36,685 nt of DNA from an uncultured Clostridium sp. (GTDB lineage: Bacteria > Bacillota > Clostridia > Clostridiales > Clostridiaceae): assembly GCA_934746785.1 (NCBI GenBank), contig CAKVFO010000010.1, forward strand, positions 1 to 36,685, given 5' to 3'. Each line of letters opens with the position of its first letter. Positions within the stretch are counted from its first letter, which is position 1. The position numbers and the translations under genes were made by a program. This document shows, piece by piece, positions 15,138 to 23,314 of this stretch. The notes under the pieces were generated by a model, which saw only the letters and a list, made by a program, of their open reading frames with translations, was not told where the DNA came from and did not search any database.

Positions 15138-17135
15138 ATGGTTGAGGATGTTGTGAAATTTGATAAGGATAGCCCGGGAATAATTAATGAAGAAGTTCAT
15201 ATAAGGGCAGATTTTAAACAGAAGGACTTAAAATATAAGTTTATTGTAGGGAATTCTGGAATATGGAATACTATTCAAGATTTTTCTGATGATCATACAT
15301 GTATTTGGAAGCCTAAAGAGGAAGGAAAATATATAATTATGGTTCAAGGAAAAAGGGTGGATTCAGAAAAACCATATGATTTTTTAGCAAAGGAAAAGTT
15401 TGAAGTGGGATCAGAAGAGAAAGTAAAAATAATTAAAGATGTAAAAGTTGATAAGTCAGTAGTTATGTTAGGTGAAAAAGTTGAGATATCTGTTGAGGGA
15501 AATGAAAGTGTTTTATATAGATTTTGGATTCAAGGTCAAAATGATTGGGAACTTCTTAGAAATTATTCTGTTAATAATACATTAAGATTTACACCAACAA
15601 AACCAGGAAAGCATGAAATACTTATAGAATGCAAGAGAGCTGATTCACAAATAAATTTTGATGAATTTACAACTATTATGTTTGATGTTCTCCCTCAATC
15701 AAAAATAGAAATAATTGATTTTAAATGTCTTACTAGTAACTTGATAATAAAAGAAGAATTAAGTTTTGATGTAGGTGTAAATGTAGAAGGAAAGAGAAAC
15801 TTACTATATAAATTTATTAAAGTATCAGAAGATGGAAAGGTTTCATATATTCAAGATTATAGTTCAAGAAAAACAGTAACGTATAAAGAAGTTGTACCAG
15901 GACAATATAAAATGATATGTTTGGTTAAGGATATACTATCCAATAAAGAATATGATGATAGAGCATTAATTATATATAAGGTAAAAGCTTATAATAAAGT
16001 GAAGATTAATAATTTCACACCTAATGTAACATCACCTCAAATTGTAGATAATCCAATATGTTTAAAGGCAGATGTTTCTGGTGGAAGAGAACTATTATAT
16101 AGATATATAATAGATGGACCAATGGCAGTTGATACTGGATATATAAGAAGAAGTGAATATGAATGGACTCCAAAGAAAGCAGGAGAATATGATATGACTC
16201 TTTACGTTAAAGATTCATCCTATGAAGAAGAGTTTGAGGATAAAAAAACAATTCCATTCTCAATAGATAGAAGATGTGAAAAGCCTGCAAAGATTATCGA
16301 TGTTATTTATGATTCAAAAAGCATTGCACTTATTGGACAACCTATAAATATTAAGGTTGAAGCTGAGGGTGAAATTGATATGCAGTATTCTTTTATTGTT
16401 TATAAAGATAACAAAGAGGTAGAAAGAATTAATTATGGAGAAGCAAACTGGGCTAATTTCATACCAGAGCAAAAAGGTAAGTATACTATTGAAATAAGAG
16501 TTAAAAATAAGTATTCAAATAAAGAATATGATAGTAATAGTTATTTATATATTAAAGCTAAAGAATATCTTCCAGCAAAGATAGATTACATACTATCATC
16601 ACAGAAAGATGTGGAGGTTGTTGGAGATAATATTGATTTAGAAATTATTCTACAAAATACAAAGAGTGTATTAGTAAGATATATAACTAGTATCAATGGA
16701 CAATTAGTGGAGGATACGGGTTTTGTTAATAGCAAAAAACTTTCCATTGTTCCTAAATGTGCAGGAAAATATAAGTTTGAGATTTTTGCTAAAAATGTAA
16801 AGTGTGAAGAAGAATTTGATTGTAAAAAAGAAATCGGATTCTACGTTCAGGAAGCAATTCCAGTTACAGATACTAAAGTTTTTATTGAAGAAGACGATAT
16901 TGAGATTAATGAAGAAGTTACTTTTAGAGTTGAAAGTAATGGTGGTAAAGACGTATGTTATGAGTTTTATGTCATGGAGAAAGGCAATTGGATAAAAGTT
17001 CAGGAATATAGTAAGAAAAACTATTATACTTTTATACCATTTGTAAAAGGGGAATACAGAGTACTTGTATTTGCTAAGAGTTTTTATAAAAAGGTTAAGT
17101 ATGAGGACTATGGAGAACTTTCTTTCAATGTATAA
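15138..17135 (+). CDS. Seven-repeat Y_Y_Y (triple-tyrosine) Ig-like protein
   Basis: This 665-residue protein is built of seven repeats of about 95 residues, starting near 1, 93, 188, 285, 380, 475 and 570. Each has an early K-I-x-x segment, a middle YKF/YRF strand, a W/F-x-P then G-K-Y core (CIWKPKEEGKYIIMVQGK in repeat 1) and a closing YD-x-x... strand. This is the Y_Y_Y or Ig-like beta-sandwich pattern. There is no signal peptide, membrane span or sorting motif, which is odd for such a repeat protein. AGGTGA at about 15124-15129 sets ATG 15138. A lytic transglycosylase follows after 29 bases, so a role with the cell wall or protein assembly is possible. No ligand can be inferred. Confidence 0.8.
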   Translation: MVEDVVKFDKDSPGIINEEVHIRADFKQKDLKYKFIVGNSGIWNTIQDFSDDHTCIWKPKEEGKYIIMVQGKRVDSEKPYDFLAKEKFEVGSEEKVKIIKDVKVDKSVVMLGEKVEISVEGNESVLYRFWIQGQNDWELLRNYSVNNTLRFTPTKPGKHEILIECKRADSQINFDEFTTIMFDVLPQSKIEIIDFKCLTSNLIIKEELSFDVGVNVEGKRNLLYKFIKVSEDGKVSYIQDYSSRKTVTYKEVVPGQYKMICLVKDILSNKEYDDRALIIYKVKAYNKVKINNFTPNVTSPQIVDNPICLKADVSGGRELLYRYIIDGPMAVDTGYIRRSEYEWTPKKAGEYDMTLYVKDSSYEEEFEDKKTIPFSIDRRCEKPAKIIDVIYDSKSIALIGQPINIKVEAEGEIDMQYSFIVYKDNKEVERINYGEANWANFIPEQKGKYTIEIRVKNKYSNKEYDSNSYLYIKAKEYLPAKIDYILSSQKDVEVVGDNIDLEIILQNTKSVLVRYITSINGQLVEDTGFVNSKKLSIVPKCAGKYKFEIFAKNVKCEEEFDCKKEIGFYVQEAIPVTDTKVFIEEDDIEINEEVTFRVESNGGKDVCYEFYVMEKGNWIKVQEYSKKNYYTFIPFVKGEYRVLVFAKSFYKKVKYEDYGELSFNV

Positions 17136-17164
17136 TTAATCATAAGAGAAAGAGGAGTGATTAT

Positions 17165-17902
17165 GTGAGTTCAATAAATGGGATAAGTAATGAAGATTCA
17201 ACTAAACTTGCTACTATGATGATGGGACTGCAATTAGGTAAAGAAACATTACAAAAATATGTTGGCAGCGATGGAATGGAATTTGAAATAATATATCAAT
17301 CATTATTAGATTATATGGCTCAAAAGGTTAATGACGGTAGTTTGAAAAATTTATTAGGAGCAGCAGGCAGTTCTAACCAAGGGACTATAAGTGCTGAGGA
17401 ATTAAAAAATATGCTTAATAATGGTACAAGCTATGCTGCAGCTACAAATAAGGTTTCTAATACAACACAAACTACATCTACATCAAATTCATATACATCC
17501 AATGATACAATTAATTCAGTAGTACAAAAGTATGCAAATAAGTATGGTGTAAATTCCAACTTAATACTTAGTGTTATAAAAGCTGAATCTGACTTTGATC
17601 CTAAGTGTACTTCATGGGCGGGAGCTCAAGGATTAATGCAGCTTATGCCGGAGAATAGTAGAAGTTATGGAGTTACAGATCCATATGATATTGATCAAAA
17701 TATTAATGCAGGTACTCAGTTATTAAAACAATATTTAGATATGTATGGTGGAAATACAGAAATGGCTCTTGCTGCATATAATGCTGGACCAGGAACTCTG
17801 CAAAGAAGAGGAGTAACTTCAGCTAGTGATTTTTATAAACTACCATCAGAAACACGTAATTATGTACCAAAAGTTATGGGATATTATAATAATGGATTAT
17901 AA
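17165..17902 (+). CDS. SLT-type lytic transglycosylase
   Basis: The protein has 245 residues. Residues about 118-240 are a transglycosylase SLT domain. Catalytic Glu141 lies in LSVIKAESDFDP, followed by GAQGLMQLMPENSRSYGV, INAGTQLLKQYLDMYGG and MALAAYNAGPGTLQRRG. It would cut peptidoglycan glycan strands to give anhydromuramic ends. The N-terminal 60 residues are helical and of unknown type, then comes a Ser/Thr/Asn-rich linker (90-115). No signal peptide is seen. The start is GTG 17165 after AGAGGAG; an ATG two bases earlier opens a frame that stops at once. It is probably co-transcribed with the Y_Y_Y protein. Confidence 0.9.
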   Translation: MSSINGISNEDSTKLATMMMGLQLGKETLQKYVGSDGMEFEIIYQSLLDYMAQKVNDGSLKNLLGAAGSSNQGTISAEELKNMLNNGTSYAAATNKVSNTTQTTSTSNSYTSNDTINSVVQKYANKYGVNSNLILSVIKAESDFDPKCTSWAGAQGLMQLMPENSRSYGVTDPYDIDQNINAGTQLLKQYLDMYGGNTEMALAAYNAGPGTLQRRGVTSASDFYKLPSETRNYVPKVMGYYNNGL

Positions 17903-17909
17903 ATAGAAA

Positions 17910-17937
17910 TCAAGCTTGAAAGAAGCTTGATTTTTTT
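17910..17937 (+). terminator. Intrinsic terminator after the transglycosylase
   Basis: Perfect 8-bp stem TCAAGCTT with AAGCTTGA, loop GAAAG, then seven Ts. Confidence 0.9.
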
Positions 17938-17961
17938 GATATATAGGAGATTTAAAACTTT
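17938..17961 (+). repeat. Post-terminator TATAG motif, solo copy
   Basis: GATATATAGGAGATTTAAAA, then CTTT, directly follows a terminator T-tract. It is the same arrangement as at 14947 and at the left ends of the two structured elements. No folded body follows. Confidence 0.5.
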
Positions 17962-17996
17962 AATTAAGAAGGAACGTTGATTATTAAAACACTTAT

Positions 17997-18025
17997 TTGT
18001 TATTTTTTATATTAATAAGTATAAT
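17997..18025 (+). promoter_or_regulatory. Promoter of the pseudouridine synthase gene
   Basis: TTGTTA at 17997-18002, 17-base spacer and TATAAT at 18020-18025. The start point near 18032 lies past an ATG at 18028, so translation must begin at ATG 18058. Confidence 0.75.
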
Positions 18026-18057
18026 ATATGTATTCTAAAGAAATAGGAGTTGTTTTG

Positions 18058-18774
18058 ATGGAAAGATTAGATAAAGTTATATCAAATCTAGGATATGGAA
18101 GCCGTAAAGAAGTAAAAGCTCTTTGTAAAAAAGGATTTGTTCAAGTTGATGGCGTTATTGTAAAAGATAGCAGCATATCTATAGATCCTGAAAAATCTAT
18201 TATAAGTATAAATGGTGAAGAATTAAGATATAGAAAGTATATATATCTTATGATGAATAAGCCGGATGGAGTTATATCAGCTACATATGATAGTAGAGAA
18301 GAAACAGTTATCGATTTACTTGAAGTAGAACATCAAGTATTTGAACCATTTCCAGTGGGAAGATTAGATAAAGATACTGTAGGGTTATTATTATTAACAA
18401 ATGATGGAGAATTAAACCATAGATTAATATCACCAAAATGGCATGTAGATAAGGTGTACTTTGCAAAAATAAATAAGAAAGTAACAGAAGAAGATGCAGA
18501 AGCTTTTAAAAAGGGAATAAAGTTAGATGATGGTTATGTATGTAAAGAGGGAAAACTTGAGATATTATCAGCATCAGATGAAGGCTCAGAAGTTAGGGTA
18601 ACTATTCAAGAAGGTAAGTACCATCAAGTTAAAAGAATGTTTGAAGCATTAGGCAAAAAAGTTGTTTATCTTCAACGAATAGAATTTGGGGGGCTTCTTT
18701 TAGATGAAGAATTAGAAGAAGGCGAATATAGAGAACTTACAGAAGAAGAATTAAGTATATTAAAGTCAAATTAA
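18058..18774 (+). CDS. RsuA/RluB-family rRNA pseudouridine synthase
   Basis: This 238-residue protein has an N-terminal S4 RNA-binding domain (about residues 1-60, RLDKVISNLGYGSRKEVKALCKKGFVQVDG) and a catalytic domain. Catalytic Asp104 lies in FPVGRLDKDTVGLLLLTNDGEL, and the C-terminal EGKYHQVKRMFEALGKKVVYLQRI is also typical. It converts specific uridines of ribosomal RNA to pseudouridine. The form best resembles the RsuA type (16S rRNA), but RluB cannot be excluded. AGGAG at about 18043-18047 and the promoter position support ATG 18058 over the upstream in-frame ATG at 18028. Confidence 0.92.
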   Translation: MERLDKVISNLGYGSRKEVKALCKKGFVQVDGVIVKDSSISIDPEKSIISINGEELRYRKYIYLMMNKPDGVISATYDSREETVIDLLEVEHQVFEPFPVGRLDKDTVGLLLLTNDGELNHRLISPKWHVDKVYFAKINKKVTEEDAEAFKKGIKLDDGYVCKEGKLEILSASDEGSEVRVTIQEGKYHQVKRMFEALGKKVVYLQRIEFGGLLLDEELEEGEYRELTEEELSILKSN

Positions 18775-18845
18775 CGAATGATAAATAAAAATGAAGGAAT
18801 AATATTCATAAACATATAAAAAAAAGATTTTTTTAATAAAATCTC

Positions 18846-18874
18846 TTGCATTTTTTATACTAATAACATATAAT
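18846..18874 (+). promoter_or_regulatory. Promoter of the candidate sRNA
   Basis: TTGCAT at 18846-18851, 17-base spacer, TATAAT at 18869-18874. CTTGCAT (18845-18851) and ATGCAAG (18879-18885) form an inverted repeat spanning the -35 and the start point, so the promoter may be controlled by a symmetric protein or by looping. Confidence 0.65.
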
Positions 18875-18880
18875 ACATAT

Positions 18881-18970
18881 GCAAGGATAAATAAAAGGAA
18901 TAAATAGCCCCCTTTTTATTTATTGCTTATTGCTAAGGCGTAACCTAGCCCCAAGGGTTACGCTTTTTTT
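18881..18970 (+). ncRNA. Candidate small RNA with two C-rich loops
   Basis: A consensus promoter ends at 18874 and a strong terminator lies at 18935-18970, with no open frame between. The transcript of about 90 nt would form hairpin 1 (18887-18898 with 18911-18923, one bulged base) and a terminator hairpin (GCGTAACC 18938-18945 with GGTTACGC 18956-18963, then seven Ts). Both loops contain UAGCCCC (18905-18911 and 18946-18952). Loops with C-rich motifs are used by Gram-positive trans-acting sRNAs to pair with ribosome sites; that role is inferred. I recognise no known RNA family. Confidence 0.55.
18935..18970 (+). terminator. Terminator of the candidate sRNA
   Basis: Perfect 8-bp GC-rich core stem, extended by A-U and G-U pairs at the base, with seven Ts at 18964-18970. 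Confidence 0.85.
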
Positions 18971-19123
18971 ATTTTGTAAAAATGTAATTGTTATCATTAA
19001 TAAAATGATAGTTGCATAGGGAATTTTTATGATAATTTTAATAAAAATAATAATATATATTATTATTTTATCAATATATAGCAGTGAAGATTGTTACATT
19101 AATATTACTGGATTTGTAAATTT

Positions 19124-19139
19124 ATTGTAAATTTACAAT
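19124..19139. promoter_or_regulatory. 16-bp perfect palindrome
   Basis: ATTGTAAATTTACAAT is fully self-complementary. An extra TTGTAAATTT half lies 10 bases upstream. It lies about 60 bases before the first candidate gltX promoter, as an activator site might. The cognate regulator is not known. Confidence 0.35.
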
Positions 19140-19200
19140 TAGAAGAATTGAGAGAAAAAAGAAAGAAAAAAATCAAAGAAATAATTAGATGAAACAAAAC

Positions 19201-19257
19201 TTGCATAAATGCGCTTTAATATATAAAATCTTATAAAGGTATATTATTTATAAGATT
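19201..19257 (+). promoter_or_regulatory. Upstream gltX promoter candidate with hairpin
   Basis: TTGCAT at 19201-19206, 17-base spacer and TAAAAT at 19224-19229. The start region then contains an 11-bp perfect inverted repeat, AATCTTATAAA (19228-19238) with TTTATAAGATT (19247-19257). No T-tract follows the hairpin. Confidence 0.4.
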
Positions 19258-19266
19258 ACTTTTGTA

Positions 19267-19295
19267 TTTACAATAATATTATAAAATATTATAAT
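19267..19295 (+). promoter_or_regulatory. Main gltX promoter
   Basis: TTTACA at 19267-19272, 17-base spacer and TATAAT at 19290-19295. Transcription from about 19302 would start just before T-box stem I. Confidence 0.65.
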
Positions 19296-19301
19296 AACCA
19301 T

Positions 19302-19541
19302 GTATAAAAGAATATCAGAAAGGCTAAGAAAAAGAAGAGTACATAAGTAGAATTTTTTTAGAGAGCACAGGTATTTTGGTGAAAGCCTGGTAAATTTTTT
19401 TATGGAAAGAAGCTTTGGAGCTGAAGTAACGGGTGTTTCTACCCTTATAAAGAAGTGAGTGGAATGAGAAATCATTCAATTTAGGTGGTACCACGGAGGT
19501 AATATTCTTTCGTCCTATTTTAAGGATGAGAGATTTTTTTT
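19302..19541 (+). ncRNA. T-box leader, glutamate type (GAA specifier)
   Basis: The leader has the stem I features GAGAG (19361 on) and GGTGAAAGCC (19378-19387), a conserved T-box AGGTGGTACCACGG (19483-19496) and a terminator (CTTTCGTCCT 19508-19517 with AGGATGAGAG 19523-19532, then eight Ts). By alignment with well-known T-boxes, in which GAAA precedes the specifier, the specifier is GAA at 19409-19411. That would read uncharged tRNA-Glu, in agreement with the downstream gltX. Uncharged tRNA binding should favour the antiterminator and read-through. Confidence 0.9.
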
Positions 19542-19766
19542 AACGTATAGTAAATTTAAAACTTTTTGAGAGCAAGCACTGATTGTGACTGACTTTATGC
19601 TATGTAAGTTGTAAAATACGTTAAAAAATAATTATAGGCAACAAAAGAACCGAAAAGCAAAATAATTAAATTTTATTATAATAGGAAGTTATTTTGCCTT
19701 TGGAACTTTTTGACAGGCTTACAAAGTGGCTTCCTGCGCTAAAAAGCGTGGCGTCAGTCACTTTGT
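19536..19766 (+). repeat. Structured intergenic element, copy 2
   Basis: Copy 2 has the same plan as copy 1 (6010-6302). (a) The identical 13-bp inverted repeat, 19536-19548 with 19616-19628. (b) A long hairpin around AAAAGAACCGAAAAGCAAAA (about 19643-19662) and its partner ending near 19710. (c) A terminal hairpin with a perfect 8-bp stem ACAAAGTG (19721-19728) with CACTTTGT (19759-19766), around the same CGCT-AAAA-AGCG loop. Stem (c) differs in sequence from copy 1 but still pairs, which suggests selection on structure. The left arm uses the T-tract of the T-box terminator, and the element separates the T-box from the gltX start. Confidence 0.7.
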
Positions 19767-19801
19767 ACTTTAAATATAGATAGTAGAAAGGTGAGACAAA
19801 G

Positions 19802-21460
19802 ATGAGTTTAGAAAAATTAGCAGATATTCTGTTTCCTAATATAGAGAAAACACCAGAATATTATTTGGCAAAGTATCCTAAGAGAGAATTAAAGGAAGGA
19901 GCAGTAGTTACAAGATATGCTCCAAGTCCAACTGGATTTCAACATATAGGAGGAGTTTTTGCTGCCTTAATTAATGAAAGGTTAGCAAGCCAAAGTGGTG
20001 GAGTTTTCTTCTTAAGAATAGAAGATACAGATCAAAAGAGAGAAGTAGAAGGTGCTATAGCTGATACTATTCAAACTATGAAAAACTTTGGGATGGAATT
20101 TAATGAAGGGATGACAGGAGATGAAACTGAAATAGGAAACTATGGTCCATATAAGCAAAGTTTAAGAAAAGAAATATATGGGACTTTTGCTAAGGATTTA
20201 GTAAGAAAGGGATTAGCTTATCCTTGTTTCTGTACACCTGATGAATTAAATGCTGTAAGAGAAAAGCAAATGGCTGAAAAAATTACTCCAGGATATCATG
20301 GAGAATATGCTGTATGTAGAAATTTAAGTGCAGAAGATGCTATAAAGAGAATTGAAAATGGTGAAAGCTACATAGTAAGATTAAAGTCACCTGGAAATCC
20401 TGCTAACAGAGTAGAATTCCATGACTTAATTAAGGGAGATACTTCATTCCCAGAAAATGATCAAGATATAGTTATCATCAAGTCAGATGGACTTCCAACA
20501 TATCACTTTGCACATGCTATAGATGATGCTTTAATGCACACTACACATGTAATAAGAGGAGAAGAATGGTTATCATCACTTCCAATACACGTTCAATTAT
20601 TTGATGTTTTAGGATTTGAAAGACCTGAGTATGCTCATATACCAACTGTTATGAAAAATGATAATGGTTCTAAGAGAAAGTTATCTAAGAGAAAAGATGC
20701 TGAAGCTGCTGTTTCTTATTATACAGAAGCTGGTTACCCAGTACAATCAGTTGTTGAATATCTTTTAAACATAATAAACTCAAATTATGAAGACTGGAGA
20801 GCAGAAAATCCAGATGCAGATTATCATGAGTTCCCTGTAGCTCTTGATAAGATGAGTAAGAGTGGAGCTTTATTTGATATTGTAAAGTTAAATGACGTAA
20901 GTAAGGATGTTATCTGTAAGTTTAAGTTTGATAAAGTATATGACTTATATACTGCATGGGCCGAAAAGTTTGATAAGGAAATGTATGACTTAGTTACTTC
21001 AAACGAAGCTATGTCTAAGGAAATTTTCAATATAGATAAAGAAGGTCCAAAACCAAGAAAAGACTTTGCTAAATGGGATGAAGTAAAAGAAAAGATATTC
21101 TACTTCTTCGATGAATTATTTAATAAGGAAACAGAAGAAAATATAGAATTACCAAAAACTTTAACTTTAGAAGCTGCTAAAGAAATAATTGAAGTTTATG
21201 CTAAGGAATTTACTTTCAATATAGGAAGTCAAGAAGCTTGGTTTGATGAATTAAAGGAAATAGGAACTAAGCTTGGATACTGCGCAAATAGAAAAGAATA
21301 CAAAGCAAATAAAGAAGCTTACAAGGGAATGATTTCTGATGTGGCTGGAGCTGTAAGAGCTGCACTTTCACATAGAGCTAATACTCCTGATCTGTATACT
21401 ATAATGCAAATTATGGGCGAAGAAAAAACTAGAGCTAGATTTGAAAAGTTCGTAAAATAG
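19802..21460 (+). CDS. gltX: Glutamyl-tRNA synthetase
   Basis: This 552-residue class I synthetase has the HIGH-type motif in YAPSPTGFQHIGGVFAAL (about residues 39-56), GVFFLRIEDTDQKRE, and KLSKRKDAEAA (from about 294) as the KMSKS loop. It charges tRNA-Glu. It is longer than the usual 480-residue form, owing to an N-terminal extension of about 30 residues and a long C-terminal helical part; I believe this type is common in clostridia. The T-box with Glu specifier supports Glu rather than Gln. AGGTGA at about 19790-19795 precedes ATG 19802. A convergent glnS gene follows past a shared terminator. Confidence 0.93.
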   Translation: MSLEKLADILFPNIEKTPEYYLAKYPKRELKEGAVVTRYAPSPTGFQHIGGVFAALINERLASQSGGVFFLRIEDTDQKREVEGAIADTIQTMKNFGMEFNEGMTGDETEIGNYGPYKQSLRKEIYGTFAKDLVRKGLAYPCFCTPDELNAVREKQMAEKITPGYHGEYAVCRNLSAEDAIKRIENGESYIVRLKSPGNPANRVEFHDLIKGDTSFPENDQDIVIIKSDGLPTYHFAHAIDDALMHTTHVIRGEEWLSSLPIHVQLFDVLGFERPEYAHIPTVMKNDNGSKRKLSKRKDAEAAVSYYTEAGYPVQSVVEYLLNIINSNYEDWRAENPDADYHEFPVALDKMSKSGALFDIVKLNDVSKDVICKFKFDKVYDLYTAWAEKFDKEMYDLVTSNEAMSKEIFNIDKEGPKPRKDFAKWDEVKEKIFYFFDELFNKETEENIELPKTLTLEAAKEIIEVYAKEFTFNIGSQEAWFDELKEIGTKLGYCANRKEYKANKEAYKGMISDVAGAVRAALSHRANTPDLYTIMQIMGEEKTRARFEKFVK

Positions 21461-21480
21461 GATAGTATTTACAAATAAAA

Positions 21481-21514
21481 AAAGCTGAAATGCACAACAC
21501 TGCATTTCAGCTTT
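21481..21514. terminator. Bidirectional terminator between gltX and glnS
   Basis: Perfect 14-bp stem AAAGCTGAAATGCA with TGCATTTCAGCTTT, loop CAACAC, A-rich on the left and T-rich on the right, serving both convergent genes. Confidence 0.92.
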
Positions 21515-21519
21515 TAAAA

Positions 21520-23190
21520 TTATTTATTAATTTTGAATGAGCTCTTTAATGAAACTATTCTGTTAAATACTAAATGATCTTTAGTAGTATCTTTAGGATC
21601 TACATTGAAGTAACCATGTCTAAATAATTGATATTTATCATGAGCTTTAGCATCTTTAACAGATGGTTCTATGAATCCGTTACATACAGTTAAAGATTTT
21701 GGATTTATTTGATCTAAGAAGTCCTTACCTTGGTTTTCTTCTATATCATCTAATATTAAAGGTTCATATAATCTAAATTCAGCAGGTACTGCAGTTTTTG
21801 CGTTAACCCAGTGAATAGTTCCTTTAACTTTTCTTCCTGTAAATCCTGAACCACTCTTAGTTTCTGGATCGTAAGTACAGTGAAGTTCAACAACTTCTCC
21901 CTTTTCATCTTTAATTACTTCATTACAAGTTATGAAGTAAGCTCCTTTAAGTCTAACTTCGTTTCCAGGGAATAATCTAAAGTATTTCTTAACTGGTACT
22001 TCCATAAAGTCTTCTCTTTCAACATATATTTCTCTTGAGAATTCAACCATCCTTGAGCCAGCTTCTGGATTTTTTGGGTTATTTTCAATTTCACACATTT
22101 CTGATTGTCCTTCTGGATAGTTAGTAATAACTACTTTTAAAGGATTAATTACTGCCATAGCTCTAGCAGCCTTTGGATCTAAGTCTTCTCTTATGAAGTA
22201 TTCAAGCATTTGTTCATCAACAGTTGATGCTGCTTTAGCAACTCCGATTTCTTTACAGAAGTTTCTTATAGATTCAGGAGTATATCCCTTTCTTCTAAGA
22301 CCAGCTATAGTTGGCATTCTTGGATCATCCCATCCATCAACTATGTTGTTATCAACTAATGCTTTTAGTTTTCTCTTACTCATAACTGTATTAGTTATGT
22401 TAAGTCTTGCAAATTCATATTGATGAGGTTGTGATTCAAATTCACATTCAGAAACAACCCAATCATATAGAGGTCTATGATCTGCAAATTCAAGAGTACA
22501 GATTGAGTGAGTTATACCTTCTATAGCATCTTCAATTGGATGAGCAAAGTCATACATTGGATATATACACCATTTATTTCCTGTGTTGTGATGTTCTGCA
22601 TGTGAGATTCTATATATTATTGGATCTCTCATGTTCATGTTTGGAGATGCCATATCTATTTTAGCTCTTAGAACTTTTTCTCCATCTTTAAATTCACCTT
22701 TTCTCATTCTATCGAAAAGATCAAGATTTTCTTCTACACTTCTGTTTCTGTAAGGGCTTTCTTTACCAGGAGTAGTTAATGTACCTCTGTATTCCTTCAT
22801 TTCATCTCCTGTTAAATCACATACATAAGCTTTACCTTTCTTGATTAAAAGTTGAGCTTTTTCGTACATTGTGTCAAAGTAGTTAGATGCAAAGAATAAG
22901 TTATCCCATTCGAATCCTAACCATTTAACATCTTCTTTTATTGATTCAACATATTCTGTATCTTCTTTAACTGGGTTTGTATCATCAAATCTTAAGTTAG
23001 TTTTCCCTTTAAATTCATCTGCTACTGAAAAGTTTAAGCATATTGATTTCGCATGTCCTATATGTAAATATCCATTAGGTTCTGGTGGAAAACGCGTAAC
23101 TATTTCTTTAACTTTTCCGCTTTCTAAATCATCAACAATTATATTTCTAATAAAATTAGATGAGTTTGTTTCGCTTGCCATATTATTCAT
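21520..23190 (-). CDS. glnS: Glutaminyl-tRNA synthetase
   Basis: This 556-residue class I synthetase has FPPEPNGYLHIGHAKSICLNF (HIGH motif, about residues 34-54), NLRFDDTNPVKEDTEYV, and VMSKRKLKALVDN (KMSKS loop). The C-terminal beta-barrel anticodon-binding domain is present (VRLKGAYFITCNEV, GTIHWVNAKTAVPAEFRLYEPL). The bacterium can therefore charge tRNA-Gln directly rather than only through Glu-tRNA-Gln amidation. The gene starts after GGAGAGG on the minus strand and has no T-box, unlike gltX. Confidence 0.96.
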   Translation of the reverse strand: MNNMASETNSSNFIRNIIVDDLESGKVKEIVTRFPPEPNGYLHIGHAKSICLNFSVADEFKGKTNLRFDDTNPVKEDTEYVESIKEDVKWLGFEWDNLFFASNYFDTMYEKAQLLIKKGKAYVCDLTGDEMKEYRGTLTTPGKESPYRNRSVEENLDLFDRMRKGEFKDGEKVLRAKIDMASPNMNMRDPIIYRISHAEHHNTGNKWCIYPMYDFAHPIEDAIEGITHSICTLEFADHRPLYDWVVSECEFESQPHQYEFARLNITNTVMSKRKLKALVDNNIVDGWDDPRMPTIAGLRRKGYTPESIRNFCKEIGVAKAASTVDEQMLEYFIREDLDPKAARAMAVINPLKVVITNYPEGQSEMCEIENNPKNPEAGSRMVEFSREIYVEREDFMEVPVKKYFRLFPGNEVRLKGAYFITCNEVIKDEKGEVVELHCTYDPETKSGSGFTGRKVKGTIHWVNAKTAVPAEFRLYEPLILDDIEENQGKDFLDQINPKSLTVCNGFIEPSVKDAKAHDKYQLFRHGYFNVDPKDTTKDHLVFNRIVSLKSSFKINK

Positions 23191-23314
23191 CCTCTCCTAT
23201 GAGTCTCTTTAATAATTACATGTACCTTTAATTTTAAATCAATATTAAAAAAAAATAAAGCATATATAGTTTTTAACAGTAAAAAATATATAGGAGTATG
23301 TGTATAATATCTAA

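Noticed and set aside
18985..19013. Third Fur-like site before the gltX leader
   Set aside because: TTATCATT and ATGATA halves are present, but spacing and the left half fit the 7-1-7 consensus poorly, with about 10 of 14 defined positions.
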